From positions 124,001 to 188,000 of the forward strand of contig CAWEME010000035.1 in assembly GCA_963810055.1 (NCBI GenBank): a DNA stretch of 64,000 nt. The letters run 5' to 3'. A program made the translations under genes and the position numbers. The stretch's first letter is position 1; each line of letters starts with the position of its first letter. This document shows, in pieces, positions 35,158 through 44,339 of this stretch. Below the pieces are notes generated by a model, which was not told where the DNA came from, made no database searches, and saw only the letters and a list, made by a program, of their open reading frames with translations. This DNA is from REEB95 sp963810055. GTDB taxonomy: Bacteria > Pseudomonadota > Alphaproteobacteria > ATCC43930 > CGMCC-115725.

Positions 35158-35895
35158 ATGTCCAAACAAGACAAACCGCGCTGCAAGCATTGTGGGCGGC
35201 CTACTGTCAGAGCGCACTTGTTTCCGTTGGGATTTAGCCATCGCGTGCGAGATGGCGAAAAGAATATGAGCTTGCTTCGCAAAATGAGCAGTAAGGTTCG
35301 TGCCGTACAGAGTTTCGGTTTTGATGACGGTATTCTATGCGCTGGGTGCGATGGAAAAATCGGCAGTCTTGATAAATACGCTTTGAAGTTCTGCCATAAG
35401 GCTCGGGGGATTAAACCCATCCTTTATCCTCACTTCATGATTCGGAATGTTGATACGAACCAACTTGTGCGCTTTGCAGCTTCGATCGTATGGCGTTTCG
35501 GAATTTCATCTAGACCCGAAACGCAAGAAATTGACCTTGGTCCTGAGGCCGGAGCGTTTGAACACGTCATTTTCAACGAAGCGCAATCACCTATCGCGTA
35601 CCCCGAATTGGCGCTCATGAGATACCAGAGCAAAAGTTTCGCGGACGTAGAACATTTCAGTATGGGCCCCACGCTCACGGAAGCAATGGGCGCGCACTTT
35701 TACTGCTTTGCATTGGGAGGTTTCAGATTTTCCGTGAAGATGGACCGCGGGAATTGGCCCAAGAATCTGAGACCAGGACCAATTAATGGACACGAATATG
35801 CAGCAGGAATTTTCGTGAACCTAGATACGAGCTCAGAATTTGAAACGATGCATGGCATTCTTGCTCGCATGCGGGCGTCTCGTCATACTGTGTAA
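35158..35895 (+). CDS. Zinc-finger/HNH-like domain protein
   Basis: 245 residues from ATG 35158; a TTG at 35122 would add 12. The N-terminus has C9-x2-C12 (CKHCGRPTVRAHLFPLGF) with His20, and a second pair C61-x2-C64 (ILCAGCDGKIGS). This Cys-Cys ... His ... Cys-Cys layout fits degenerate HNH-nuclease-like zinc ribbons found in defence or mobile-element proteins. The remaining 170 residues are unassigned. Lower GC than the chromosome supports mobile origin. A DNA role is plausible but not shown. Confidence 0.55.
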   Translation: MSKQDKPRCKHCGRPTVRAHLFPLGFSHRVRDGEKNMSLLRKMSSKVRAVQSFGFDDGILCAGCDGKIGSLDKYALKFCHKARGIKPILYPHFMIRNVDTNQLVRFAASIVWRFGISSRPETQEIDLGPEAGAFEHVIFNEAQSPIAYPELALMRYQSKSFADVEHFSMGPTLTEAMGAHFYCFALGGFRFSVKMDRGNWPKNLRPGPINGHEYAAGIFVNLDTSSEFETMHGILARMRASRHTV

Positions 35896-35934
35896 ATATA
35901 TAATTGATAACAAATTACCTGAGCAGGCACCTCT

Positions 35935-36516
35935 ATGAACGACGCAAAGACTGATCAACAGTTAGCCGCCTTCTTGGCTGATCTTGACAAAGGACTCGAA
36001 ACCTACCGAAAGGGTGGCGCCAAGAAGCAACGAACCGGCGTGCTCCAGCAATTTTCCGCGATCATCGAATGGGCCGAATGCGCCCCTGGTGTAAAGGAGC
36101 GCTTAGCACCGCTACATCATCTTTTTAAAGCCCTTGTGGGCATCGATACGGGTTATCGCGATCACTTGCTCGTGCCGCCCATCGTCGGGCACCGCACCCC
36201 CCTTTCGACTCAAGAGCAAGGCCGGCGCGCCATTGTCTCTGTGTTGATGGACTTTTATATGCAGGCAGACGAATCAAAAGAAGAGGCAGCACGGCACTCT
36301 GCACGGAGTCTCAACACGGTGCCGGGCTTCGAAAATCTTGCCGGAAGGACCGTGGCCAAATGGCGTGAGGCCGTCATGACCAAATCGTCAATGTTTGACC
36401 TTGGTGCTGCTCGTTTTAAGCGCATGGTAGAGACGCTTAAGACGAAATTTCCAGGAGAGCCGCGCAAAGCGGCTGAGTACCTTATCGCCGCCCTGAAACG
36501 CGGCCCCGCGCTGTAA
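35935..36516 (+). CDS. Hypothetical protein of the mobile island
   Basis: 193 residues, mostly helical, with a charged, Lys-rich N-terminus and C-terminus. I recognise no domain. The RTVAKWREAVMTK segment could be a helix-turn-helix-like element. It is spaced 39 bases after the HNH-like gene and 76 before the methyltransferase remnant, so it may share an operon with them. A GCCCC ... GGGGC hairpin without a T tract follows its stop. Confidence 0.55.
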   Translation: MNDAKTDQQLAAFLADLDKGLETYRKGGAKKQRTGVLQQFSAIIEWAECAPGVKERLAPLHHLFKALVGIDTGYRDHLLVPPIVGHRTPLSTQEQGRRAIVSVLMDFYMQADESKEEAARHSARSLNTVPGFENLAGRTVAKWREAVMTKSSMFDLGAARFKRMVETLKTKFPGEPRKAAEYLIAALKRGPAL

Positions 36517-36592
36517 ATCCGAAAAAGCCCCCTCAATGTTGGAGGGGCACAGTCATAGGTTCCTTGGTTTCATCTCTAACCAAGGAGCGACT

Positions 36593-37318
36593 ATGCCTAA
36601 CCATACAGCCGAGAGCGCGCCTTCACAGGCGCAGCAATCCGGGCCTCTCAAGGTCATCTACCAGCCGGTTGATGCCCTGAAGCCCAACCCGAAGAACCCC
36701 CGAACCCATAGCCGGGCGCAGATTCGGGCGATCGGACGCAGCATCGAGACCTTCGGTTTCAACGTGCCCTTATTGGTCACCCGCACGGGGGACCTGATCG
36801 CCGGCCACGGCCGGTGGCTTGCGGCCAAGGCACTGGGCCTGCCCGAAGTGCCGACGATCTGCGTCGAGCACCTGACCGAGGCCCAGATCCAGGCCTTCAT
36901 CATCGCCGATAATCGCCTCGCCGAGCTGGCCAGCTGGGATGACAAGTTCCTGGCTGAGCAGCTCAAAGAACTTGCCGAGCTCAACCTCGATTTCAGCCTC
37001 GAGACCACGGGTTTCACCATGGGCGAGATCGACGTTCGGATCGAAGGATTGGGCCCTGAAGGCGAGGAAAAAGACGATCCCGCCGATACCCTCCCCCCGG
37101 CAGGGCCCCCGGTCAGTCGGGCCGGGGATCTTTGGCTGCTGGGGCGCCATCGTGTCTTTTGTGGCAGCGCCCTCGAGGAGGCCGCTTATGCCAGCCTGAT
37201 GGGAGACGAACAGGCGGCAATGGTCTTCGCCGACCCCCCTTACAACGTTAAGATCCAGGGCCATGCCTCTGGCCTACCGGCTGCAGGAGAAGGCATTTGG
37301 CGGATTGAAGAAGTCTAA
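36593..37318 (+). CDS. ParB-domain DNA methyltransferase, truncated
   Basis: 241 residues from ATG 36593, with AAGGAG ahead. The N-terminal ParB/Srx-like domain shows LIAGHGRWLAAKALG and IADNRLAELASWD. A linker leads into an N4/N6-methyltransferase domain (DLWLLGRHRVFCG, then the catalytic DPPYN). Intact proteins of this type run beyond 400 residues. Here, shortly after DPPYN and IQGHASG, the frame enters unrelated sequence that in another frame encodes DUF2924, and it stops at 37316-37318. The methyltransferase is therefore probably dead. Confidence 0.75.
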   Translation: MPNHTAESAPSQAQQSGPLKVIYQPVDALKPNPKNPRTHSRAQIRAIGRSIETFGFNVPLLVTRTGDLIAGHGRWLAAKALGLPEVPTICVEHLTEAQIQAFIIADNRLAELASWDDKFLAEQLKELAELNLDFSLETTGFTMGEIDVRIEGLGPEGEEKDDPADTLPPAGPPVSRAGDLWLLGRHRVFCGSALEEAAYASLMGDEQAAMVFADPPYNVKIQGHASGLPAAGEGIWRIEEV

Positions 37319-37607
37319 CCGAAGGGAACTGAGTCGTCTCGCGGCCGAGTTCCAATCCACAGGCTCGATTGCTATGGCTGCCACAGCCGGCATTAGGCCA
37401 GGTACAAAACTGATACGGGAATGGCGGGGAAGAACTCATGAGATTGAGGTCCTGACGGACGGCTTTGCCTGGTCAGGCCGGCGATACCGGAACCTTTCAG
37501 AGATAGCACGCTCCATCACCGGGACCAGATGGTCAGGCCCGAGATTTTTCGGGCTCGAATCGACAAAACCGACATCCTTAGCTGAATCAGGGAGTGCCAA
37601 TGGATAA
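37263..37607 (+). CDS. DUF2924 family protein, N-terminally truncated
   Basis: 114 residues matching the C-terminal two thirds of DUF2924: LAYRLQEKAFGGL, then GTKLIREWRGRTHEIEVL, then GFAWSGRRYRNLSEIARSIT. The normal N-terminus is missing and is replaced by the methyltransferase gene, which overlaps it in another frame. DUF2924 proteins almost always sit just before a large serine recombinase, as here, where the reading frames overlap slightly. They are thought to be accessory to the mobile element. Confidence 0.7.
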   Translation: MPLAYRLQEKAFGGLKKSNRRELSRLAAEFQSTGSIAMAATAGIRPGTKLIREWRGRTHEIEVLTDGFAWSGRRYRNLSEIARSITGTRWSGPRFFGLESTKPTSLAESGSANG

Positions 37608-39294
37608 CACCCTCACCCCGAGTCACGCGCGCTGCGCCATATACACCAGAAAGTCCTCTGAAGAAGGACTGGAGCAGGCGTTCAACTCCCTCCATGCCCA
37701 GCGCGAGGCCTGCGAAGCCTACATCCTGAGTCAGCGTCATGAAGGATGGAGCGTCATCAAGACGCCGTATGATGACGGTGGGTTTTCCGGCGGCACGATG
37801 GAGCGGCCGGCCTTGCAGAAACTGCTTGAAGACATTAAGGCCAGCCGGGTCGATATCGTGGTCGTCTATAAGATCGACCGTCTAACCCGATCCCTCTTCG
37901 ATTTCGCCAAGATCGTCGAAATCTTCGATGCGCACCAAGTATCGTTCGTGTCGGTAACACAGTCCTTCAACACCACCACCTCCATGGGTCGGCTCACGCT
38001 CAATGTGCTGCTGTCATTCGCCCAATTCGAGCGGGAGGTCACAGGAGAGCGCATCAGGGACAAGTTTGCCGCCTCTAAGAAAAAGGGCATGTGGATGGGT
38101 GGGCCCGTGCCGCTGGGTTACGACATCAAGGACAGAAAGCTCGACATCAACTCGGCCGAAGCCAAGACTGTGCGGCAGATCTTTGATCTCTACCTGCGGC
38201 TCGGTACTGTTCGGAAGCTCAAGGATGAAGCAGACAGACTTGCACTAAAAACCAAACTTCACATAAACGGCGATGGAGAGTCGAGAGGCGGGCGTTCGGT
38301 ACGTATCGGGCATCTCTACACCATTCTCCGAAACCCACTCTATGTTGGCCTCATCGCCCACAAAGGACAAAGCTATCCGGGCGATCACGAACCGATCGTC
38401 GAGCGAGATGTCTGGGAAAAAGTTCAGGCGCAGCTGAGATCAAATGCACAAGATCGTCGATCCGGCGCATCAGCTCGAGAACCTAGTCTGCTAGTGGGGC
38501 TCCTCTATGATGCCAACGGCAAACGCATGACACCATCTCACGCCGTCAAAAACGGCAAGCGCTACCGGTATTACCTTTCGAATAATCTAATCGCCGGAAA
38601 TGGACCGGGAATTCGGATTGCCGCTCATGAAATTGAGAATCCGGTCATCAATGAGCTCGGCAGGCTACTTCGGGACGAAGCCAAATTAACGGACATACCT
38701 CCGCTTGCCGGTAAAAATCCGACGATGGTCCGTGAGGCTCTGAAAAAAGCTAAGGCCCTCAACCAAAAAATCACAAATGGAACAAATGCTGAGAAACGGC
38801 TCCTCATTCGGCAACTGATCGACCGGATTATCCTAAGTGAAAAGGATATCCGTATTGTTGTGAGTCGAAGCGGCCTCGCGAACCTGTGTGGAGTCGAAAT
38901 TGTCGCCTCGGAAAATGAAGATCCCATTGTGCTTAAGGTTGCCGCCGCATTGCATCGTTTGGGTAAGGGGAAAAAGCTGATCGTTGCTGGACAGGCAAAA
39001 CCACATAATCCCGATCCGGCTCTGATCAAGGCTGTTGTTCGAGTCCACCGCTGGTTTGAGATGTTGAAGACAAGGCAGGTAAAATCAATCTCGGAGATCG
39101 CGAAGGCAGAACAGCTTTCACGCGCTTACGTGGGCAGTCTGTTACCCCTCGCCTTCCTGGCCCCCGACATAGTTGAGTCTATCCTCGATGGTCGCCAACC
39201 AATTGGCTTCAGCCTCGATCGAATACTGGCTCAACCTCGGCCCCCGCTTGAATGGACCGCACAAAGGTCCGACTTCGGCTTCGCGGACCGGTAA
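37600..39294 (+). CDS. Large serine recombinase (site-specific)
   Basis: 564 residues from ATG 37600 (GGGAG five bases upstream; a GTG at 37594 is the alternative). The resolvase domain has IYTRKSSEEG with catalytic Ser19, YKIDRLTRSLFDFA and the LLSFAQFEREVTGERIRDK helix. The recombinase domain (GPVPLGYD ... LYTILRNPLYVGLI) follows. The C-terminal 150 residues hold a coiled region and a SISEIAKAEQLSRAYVG helix-turn-helix. The zinc-ribbon cysteines of many relatives are not evident. It probably mobilised the island that ends at the tRNA-Gln gene. Confidence 0.9.
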   Translation: MDNTLTPSHARCAIYTRKSSEEGLEQAFNSLHAQREACEAYILSQRHEGWSVIKTPYDDGGFSGGTMERPALQKLLEDIKASRVDIVVVYKIDRLTRSLFDFAKIVEIFDAHQVSFVSVTQSFNTTTSMGRLTLNVLLSFAQFEREVTGERIRDKFAASKKKGMWMGGPVPLGYDIKDRKLDINSAEAKTVRQIFDLYLRLGTVRKLKDEADRLALKTKLHINGDGESRGGRSVRIGHLYTILRNPLYVGLIAHKGQSYPGDHEPIVERDVWEKVQAQLRSNAQDRRSGASAREPSLLVGLLYDANGKRMTPSHAVKNGKRYRYYLSNNLIAGNGPGIRIAAHEIENPVINELGRLLRDEAKLTDIPPLAGKNPTMVREALKKAKALNQKITNGTNAEKRLLIRQLIDRIILSEKDIRIVVSRSGLANLCGVEIVASENEDPIVLKVAAALHRLGKGKKLIVAGQAKPHNPDPALIKAVVRVHRWFEMLKTRQVKSISEIAKAEQLSRAYVGSLLPLAFLAPDIVESILDGRQPIGFSLDRILAQPRPPLEWTAQRSDFGFADR

Positions 39295-39476
39295 ATACGC
39301 GTTCAACGAGCGCAAGTTCAAAACGGGCCGCCAGAGCAGAATGGCCCGTGTCGGCCAAAATCGCCTGCAACATCCCCAAAAGACTGGCGTTCAGACCCCC
39401 AGTATCGGTCCCATGCGTTTGAAATGTCGCGAAGACTTGCACGCCGCAGAGACTGGCCGGGTTAGAGCATATTGAG

Positions 39477-39550
39477 TGGCTGGGGGACTAGGATTCGAAC
39501 CTAGACCGGCGGAGTCAGAGTCCGCTGTCCTACCGTTAGACGATCCCCCA
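39477..39550 (-). tRNA. tRNA-Gln (CTG anticodon)
   Basis: The minus strand folds as a complete 74-base tRNA with an encoded CCA end. The acceptor TGGGGGA pairs with TCCCCCA, a GCGGA/TCCGC anticodon stem closes the loop CTCTGAC with anticodon CTG, and the T arm reads CTAGGTTCGAATCCTAG. The U1-A72 pair and G73 discriminator are usual for glutamine tRNAs. Its 3' end faces the recombinase island. Confidence 0.95.
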
Positions 39551-39691
39551 CCAGCGGGGCGTTGGAATGAGGCGTAGTCGATAGCATAACCCGGCCCGGC
39601 TTGGGTAGGGGCCAGGCACCGTCAGGCTTCGCTTCACCGGAGGCCTGCGCTAGCATCCCCGGCAACCGCCACCCCAATTCGGGCATCAACC

Positions 39692-40712
39692 TTGTCCCCT
39701 TCCCCTTCCTCCATCGAGACCGCCGGCGCGGACCACGGCGCGACCTATGCCGCGCTCGATCTCGGCACCAACAACTGCCGGCTGCTGATGGCGCGCGCGC
39801 AGACCAGGGAAGGACGCGCGGGCTTCCGCGTGATCGAGGCGTTCTCGCGCATCGTGCGGCTGGGGGAAGGCCTCGCGGCAACCGGCCTTTTGTCCGAGGC
39901 GGCGATGGCGCGCACCATCGAGGCGCTCAAGATCTGCGCCCGCAAGGTGGCCGAACGCCGCGTCCGTGCGGCGCGCTATGTCGCCACCGAGGCTTGCCGC
40001 CGGGCGTCCAATTGCGCCGAATTCCTCGAGCGCGTGCGAACTTCGACCGGTATCGCGCTCGAAACCATCTCCAGCGGCGAAGAGGCGCGGCTCATGGTCG
40101 CGGGCTGCGTGCCGCTGCTTACACGCGACACGCCCCACGCCTTGGTGTTCGACATCGGCGGCGGCTCGACCGAGCTGGTCTGGTTGACGTTGCCGGCCGA
40201 TGCGGACAAGTCGCCGGTCATTGAAGGCTATCTGTCGGTGCCGCAAGGCGTGGTCACGCTGGCGGACCGCTATGACGGGCGCGATGTCAATGCCGCAACC
40301 TACGCCGCCATGGTGGCCGAGATGCGCGATGCGCTCGCGCCTTTTGACACGCGTTTTGGAATAAGCGCGCTCATTGGAGAGGGCAAGGTGCAGATGCTCG
40401 GCAGTTCGGGCACGGTCACCATGCTGACCGCGCTCCATCTCAATCTGCCGCGCTATATCCGCGCCCGGGTCGACGGCTACAGCCTCGATTTTCCGGCGAT
40501 CGAGCGGGCGAGCATCCCGCCTGGCCGCCATGTCCCATGCCGAGCGCGCGCTTCATCCCTGCATCGGCCACGAGCGCGCCGATCTGGTGCTGGCGGGCTG
40601 CGCCGTGCTCGAGGCCATCTGCCGGCTCTGGCCGGTGGGGCGGCTCGCCGTGGCCGATCGCGGCATCCGCGAGGGGATATTGATGAATCTCGTCGGAACG
40701 CGCGGCAACTGA
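39692..40712 (+). CDS. ppx: Ppx/GppA exopolyphosphatase-family phosphatase, one frameshift
   Basis: Actin-fold phosphatase acting on polyphosphate or pppGpp. The N-terminus has YAALDLGTNNCRLLMA (phosphate loop), later ALVFDIGGGSTELVWL and LGSSGTVTMLTAL. The frame is lost near 40516: deleting one C of ATCCCGCC gives SIRLAAMSHAERALHPCIG, and the second frame ends correctly at TGA 40710-40712, about 340 residues. The apparent fusion to RlmE is an artefact. The start is uncertain (TTG 39692). It begins the conserved ppx-rlmE-guaB-rsmB-guaA run. Confidence 0.85.
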
Positions 40713-40714
40713 CC

Positions 40715-41446
40715 ATGGCGCACAAAGGCTCCTGGCCCTCGGGTGGCCGCATGGGCGCCGGCGTCCGGGACGGCGGCGGCAGGCGCGAGGCGGTGCGGGT
40801 CAAGACCGCGGGCAAGCGCAAGGCCTCATCGACCCAGTGGCTGCAACGCCAGCTCAACGACCCCTATGTCGCCGAGGCCAAGCGGCAAGGCTACCGTTCG
40901 CGCGCCGCCTTCAAGCTGCTCGAACTCAACGACCGCTTTCATGTGCTGAAGCCGGGACAGCGCGTGGTCGATCTGGGCTGCGCCCCCGGCGGCTGGACGC
41001 AGGTGGCGGTGGCGCTGGTGGGCGCAAAAAAGGGCAAGGGCCGCGTCCTCGGCGTCGATGTGCTGGAGACCGCGCCCATCGACGGCGCCGATATCCTGAA
41101 GCTCGACTTTCTCAGCATAGGCGCTCCCGAGGCGGTCAAATCCCGGCTCGGCGGCAATGCCGACGTCGTGCTGTCCGATATGGCGGCCAACGCCTCGGGC
41201 CATCAGCAGACCGACCATGTGCGAATCGTGGCGCTGGCCGAGGCGGCCTATGACTTCGCCGCCGACGTGCTGGCAAAGGGCGGCAGCTTCGTCTGCAAGG
41301 TTTACCAAGGCGGGGCCGAGGGCGAGCTGTTGCGGCGACTGAAGCGCGATTTCGCCGAAATCCGCCACGCCAAGCCCCCCGCCAGCCGGGCCGAATCGGC
41401 CGAGGTCTATCTGGTCGCCAAGGGCTATCTCGGCAAACGCAACTGA
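40715..41446 (+). CDS. rlmE: 23S rRNA 2'-O-methyltransferase RlmE
   Basis: 243 residues from ATG 40715, two bases after the Ppx stop. It has RlmE/FtsJ features: YRSRAAFKLLELNDRF (catalytic Lys), VVDLGCAPGGWTQVA (SAM loop), VVLSDMAANASG (catalytic Asp), FVCKVYQGG (Lys) and AESAEVYLVAKG (Glu), the K-D-K-E tetrad. It methylates U2552 of 23S rRNA during large-subunit assembly. The basic N-terminal 40 residues are usual for alphaproteobacterial versions. Confidence 0.93.
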   Translation: MAHKGSWPSGGRMGAGVRDGGGRREAVRVKTAGKRKASSTQWLQRQLNDPYVAEAKRQGYRSRAAFKLLELNDRFHVLKPGQRVVDLGCAPGGWTQVAVALVGAKKGKGRVLGVDVLETAPIDGADILKLDFLSIGAPEAVKSRLGGNADVVLSDMAANASGHQQTDHVRIVALAEAAYDFAADVLAKGGSFVCKVYQGGAEGELLRRLKRDFAEIRHAKPPASRAESAEVYLVAKGYLGKRN

Positions 41447-41534
41447 GCCATGCGCCGGGCCCCTTCCCTTAAGGGGCCGGACGTGTATTATGCAGCGCCA
41501 ACCTTGATCCCAGTTGGGATTTGCGGGAGGCAGC

Positions 41535-42995
41535 ATGGAAATCCGTCAGGCGCTCACTTTCGACGATGTCCTGCTGGTGCCTGCCGCCTCCTCCGTCCTC
41601 CCCGCCGAAACCGACACCAAGACCCGCCTGACCCGCACGGTCAGCCTCGGCATTCCGCTGGTTTCCGCCGCGATGGACACGGTGACCGAGAGCGCACTCG
41701 CCATCGCCATGGCCCAAACGGGCGGCCTCGGCATCATCCACCGCAATCTCGGCATCGACGAACAGGCGCAGGAAGTGCGCAAGGTGAAGAAATTCGAGGC
41801 CGGCATGGTGGTGAACCCGGTCACCATCCATCCCGAGGCGACTCTTGCCGATGCGCTGAAACTCATGGCCGACAACCGCATCTCCGGCATCCCGGTGGTC
41901 GAGCGCAAAACCGGCAAGCTGGTCGGCATCGTCACCAACCGCGACGTACGCTTCGCCTCCAACCCCAACCAGCCGGTATCGGAGCTGATGACCACCAAGC
42001 TCATCACCGTGCCCGAGAACGTGCAGCGCGAAGAGGCGAAGAAGCTGCTGCACCAGCACCGGATCGAAAAGCTGCTGGTGGTGGACGGGCATTACCGCTG
42101 CGTCGGGCTCATCACCGTCAAGGACATGGAGAAGTCGCAGAAATTCCCCAACGCCACCAAGGACGACCACGGCAGGCTGCGCGTCGGCGCCGCCACCGGC
42201 ACCGGCGAGGACGGCGTGAAGCGAGCGGAAAAGCTGTTCGAAGCGGGCGTGGACGTGCTGGTGGTCGACACCGCGCATGGCCATTCCGCGCGCGTGCTCG
42301 ATGCGATCAAGAAGATCCGGCGGCTTTCCAACTACACCCAGATCGTCGCCGGCAACATCGCCACGGCCGGCGGCGCGCAGGCGCTGATCGACGCCGGCGC
42401 GGACGCGGTCAAGGTCGGCATCGGCCCGGGCTCGATCTGCACCACCCGCATCGTCGCCGGCGTCGGCGTGCCGCAATTGACCGCCATCCTCGACGTGGTC
42501 GAGGTCTGCCGCAAACACGATGTTCCGGTGATCGCCGATGGCGGCGTCAAGTTCTCGGGCGATCTCGCCAAAGCCATCGCCGCCGGCGCCGATTGCGTGA
42601 TGCTGGGCTCGCTCTTCGCCGGCACCGATGAAAGCCCGGGCGAGGTGTTCCTCTACCAGGGCCGTTCCTACAAGACGTACCGGGGGATGGGTTCGGTGGG
42701 CGCGATGGCGCGCGGTTCGGCCGACCGCTATTTCCAGCAGGAAGTCCAGAGCGAGCTCAAGCTGGTGCCCGAAGGCGTCGAGGGCCGCGTGCCGCACAAG
42801 GGACCGGTCGGCAACGTCGTCCATCAGCTGGTGGGCGGCTTGAAGGCCGCCATGGGCTATACCGGCAACAAGACCATCGCCGAGATGCAGAGGAATTCCC
42901 GCTTCGTGCGCATCACCGGGGCCGGCTTGCGCGAAAGCCATGTCCACGACATCGCCATCACCCGCGAGACGCCGAATTACCGGCAGGAACTGTGA
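41535..42995 (+). CDS. guaB: IMP dehydrogenase GuaB
   Basis: 486 residues from ATG 41535, with GGGAGG ahead. An IMPDH barrel (ALTFDDVLLVPA, VSAAMDTVTE) is interrupted by a CBS pair (about 90-205: DALKLMADNRISGIPVV, LLVVDGHYRCVGLIT). The catalytic Cys loop is GIGPGSICTTR and the flap region is GMGSVGAMARGSADRYF. It converts IMP to XMP with NAD+, the committed step of GMP synthesis, consistent with guaA two genes downstream. Confidence 0.96.
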   Translation: MEIRQALTFDDVLLVPAASSVLPAETDTKTRLTRTVSLGIPLVSAAMDTVTESALAIAMAQTGGLGIIHRNLGIDEQAQEVRKVKKFEAGMVVNPVTIHPEATLADALKLMADNRISGIPVVERKTGKLVGIVTNRDVRFASNPNQPVSELMTTKLITVPENVQREEAKKLLHQHRIEKLLVVDGHYRCVGLITVKDMEKSQKFPNATKDDHGRLRVGAATGTGEDGVKRAEKLFEAGVDVLVVDTAHGHSARVLDAIKKIRRLSNYTQIVAGNIATAGGAQALIDAGADAVKVGIGPGSICTTRIVAGVGVPQLTAILDVVEVCRKHDVPVIADGGVKFSGDLAKAIAAGADCVMLGSLFAGTDESPGEVFLYQGRSYKTYRGMGSVGAMARGSADRYFQQEVQSELKLVPEGVEGRVPHKGPVGNVVHQLVGGLKAAMGYTGNKTIAEMQRNSRFVRITGAGLRESHVHDIAITRETPNYRQEL

Positions 42996-44329
42996 CACCG
43001 GGGGCCCGGGTCGAAGCCGCCATCGGCCTGTTGAACGAGATTGAAAAGGGCCGCGCGCCCGCCGACGACACCGTCGCGACCTATTTCCGCCGCCACCGTT
43101 TCGCCGGGGTCAAGGACCGGGCCGCGATCTCGGGCCACATCTATGCCGTGCTGCGCCACCGCGCCCTGCTCGATTGGTGGATCGCGCGGGCGGGCAACGG
43201 GCTCGAGCCCGACGCGAGGAAACGCATGCTGGCGGCGCTGAAGCTGATCGAGAAGTGGTCCCCGGAGGAAATGAACCGCGCCTGCGACGGCGACCGCTTC
43301 CGCCCCGGCGCGATCTCGAACGAGGAAGCGGCGATGCTGGCGGCGATGCCGGAGGGCGCGGCATTGCATGCCGACATGCCGCCCGAGGTCGCGGGCAATT
43401 ACCCCGCCTGGCTCGGGTCTTTGCTCGAGGCGGCGCTAGGCAAAGAGCTGGCGAAAGAGATGGAAGCGCTCAACGGCGAGGCGGCGCTCGATCTGCGCGC
43501 CAACGCGCTCAAGACCGACCGCAGCAAGGCCTTGGCCGCCTTGAAGCGCGAAGGCATCGAGGTAACGCCAACGCCACTTTCGCCCTTAGGCCTGCGCGTC
43601 TTCGAGCGTTTCCCGCTGGCGACGCTGGATATCTTCAAGAAGGGATTTATCGAGGTGCAGGACGAAGCCTCGCAGCTTGCGGCGCTGCTGGCCGATGCTC
43701 GGCCGGGCATGCGCGTGGTCGATTTCTGCGCCGGCGCCGGTGGCAAGACCCTGGCGTTGGCGGCGGCGATGAAGAACCGCGGGCATCTGGTGGCCTGCGA
43801 TACCTCCGCCAAGCGGCTGGAGCGCGCGACCGAACGCCTGCGCCGCGCCGGGGCCAGCATCGTGCAGCGCGTGGCCCTATCGAGCGAGCGCGACAAGTGG
43901 GTGAAAAAGCACGCCCAAGGCTTCGACCGCGTCTTCGTCGACGCGCCTTGCTCCGGCACCGGCACCTGGCGGCGCAACCCCGACGCCAAATGGCGGCTCA
44001 GGCCCAAGGACATCGAAGAGCTGGCCGCGCTCCAGGCCGCGATACTCGACAGCGCCCAGCGCCTGGTGAAGCCGGGCGGGCGGCTGATCTACGCCACCTG
44101 CTCGCTCTTGAAGGAGGAAGATGAGGCTCAGATCGAGAATTTCCTGGCCGGCCATGCCGATTTCGCGCTCAAGCCCATCGGCGAGGTTTGGCGCGAGACC
44201 ATCGGCGGCGAGTCGCCGCACCCCGGCGACATGCTGCGCCTGACCCCGGCGCGCGACGGCACCGATGGATTCTTCGTCGCGGTGATGGAGCGCAAGGCTG
44301 TTGCGCCCAAGCCCGCGCCTCAAGGATGA
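42992..44329 (+). CDS. rsmB: RsmB/NOP-family RNA (cytosine-5) methyltransferase
   Basis: 445 residues starting at GTG 42992, which overlaps the guaB stop (GTGA). The N-terminal domain is a NusB-like helical bundle. The methyltransferase part has VVDFCAGAGGKTLALAA (SAM), FVDAPCSGTGTWRRNPDAKW (motif IV Cys) and YATCSLLKEEDE (motif VI catalytic Cys). Such enzymes make m5C in 16S rRNA. Its place between guaB and guaA is conserved in relatives. Confidence 0.9.
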   Translation: MTPGARVEAAIGLLNEIEKGRAPADDTVATYFRRHRFAGVKDRAAISGHIYAVLRHRALLDWWIARAGNGLEPDARKRMLAALKLIEKWSPEEMNRACDGDRFRPGAISNEEAAMLAAMPEGAALHADMPPEVAGNYPAWLGSLLEAALGKELAKEMEALNGEAALDLRANALKTDRSKALAALKREGIEVTPTPLSPLGLRVFERFPLATLDIFKKGFIEVQDEASQLAALLADARPGMRVVDFCAGAGGKTLALAAAMKNRGHLVACDTSAKRLERATERLRRAGASIVQRVALSSERDKWVKKHAQGFDRVFVDAPCSGTGTWRRNPDAKWRLRPKDIEELAALQAAILDSAQRLVKPGGRLIYATCSLLKEEDEAQIENFLAGHADFALKPIGEVWRETIGGESPHPGDMLRLTPARDGTDGFFVAVMERKAVAPKPAPQG

Positions 44330-44339
44330 TGCGCCGGCC

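Noticed and set aside
39692..41446. Apparent Ppx-RlmE fusion
   Set aside because: Produced by one extra base near 40516. The correct Ppx frame stops at 40712 and RlmE starts at 40715.
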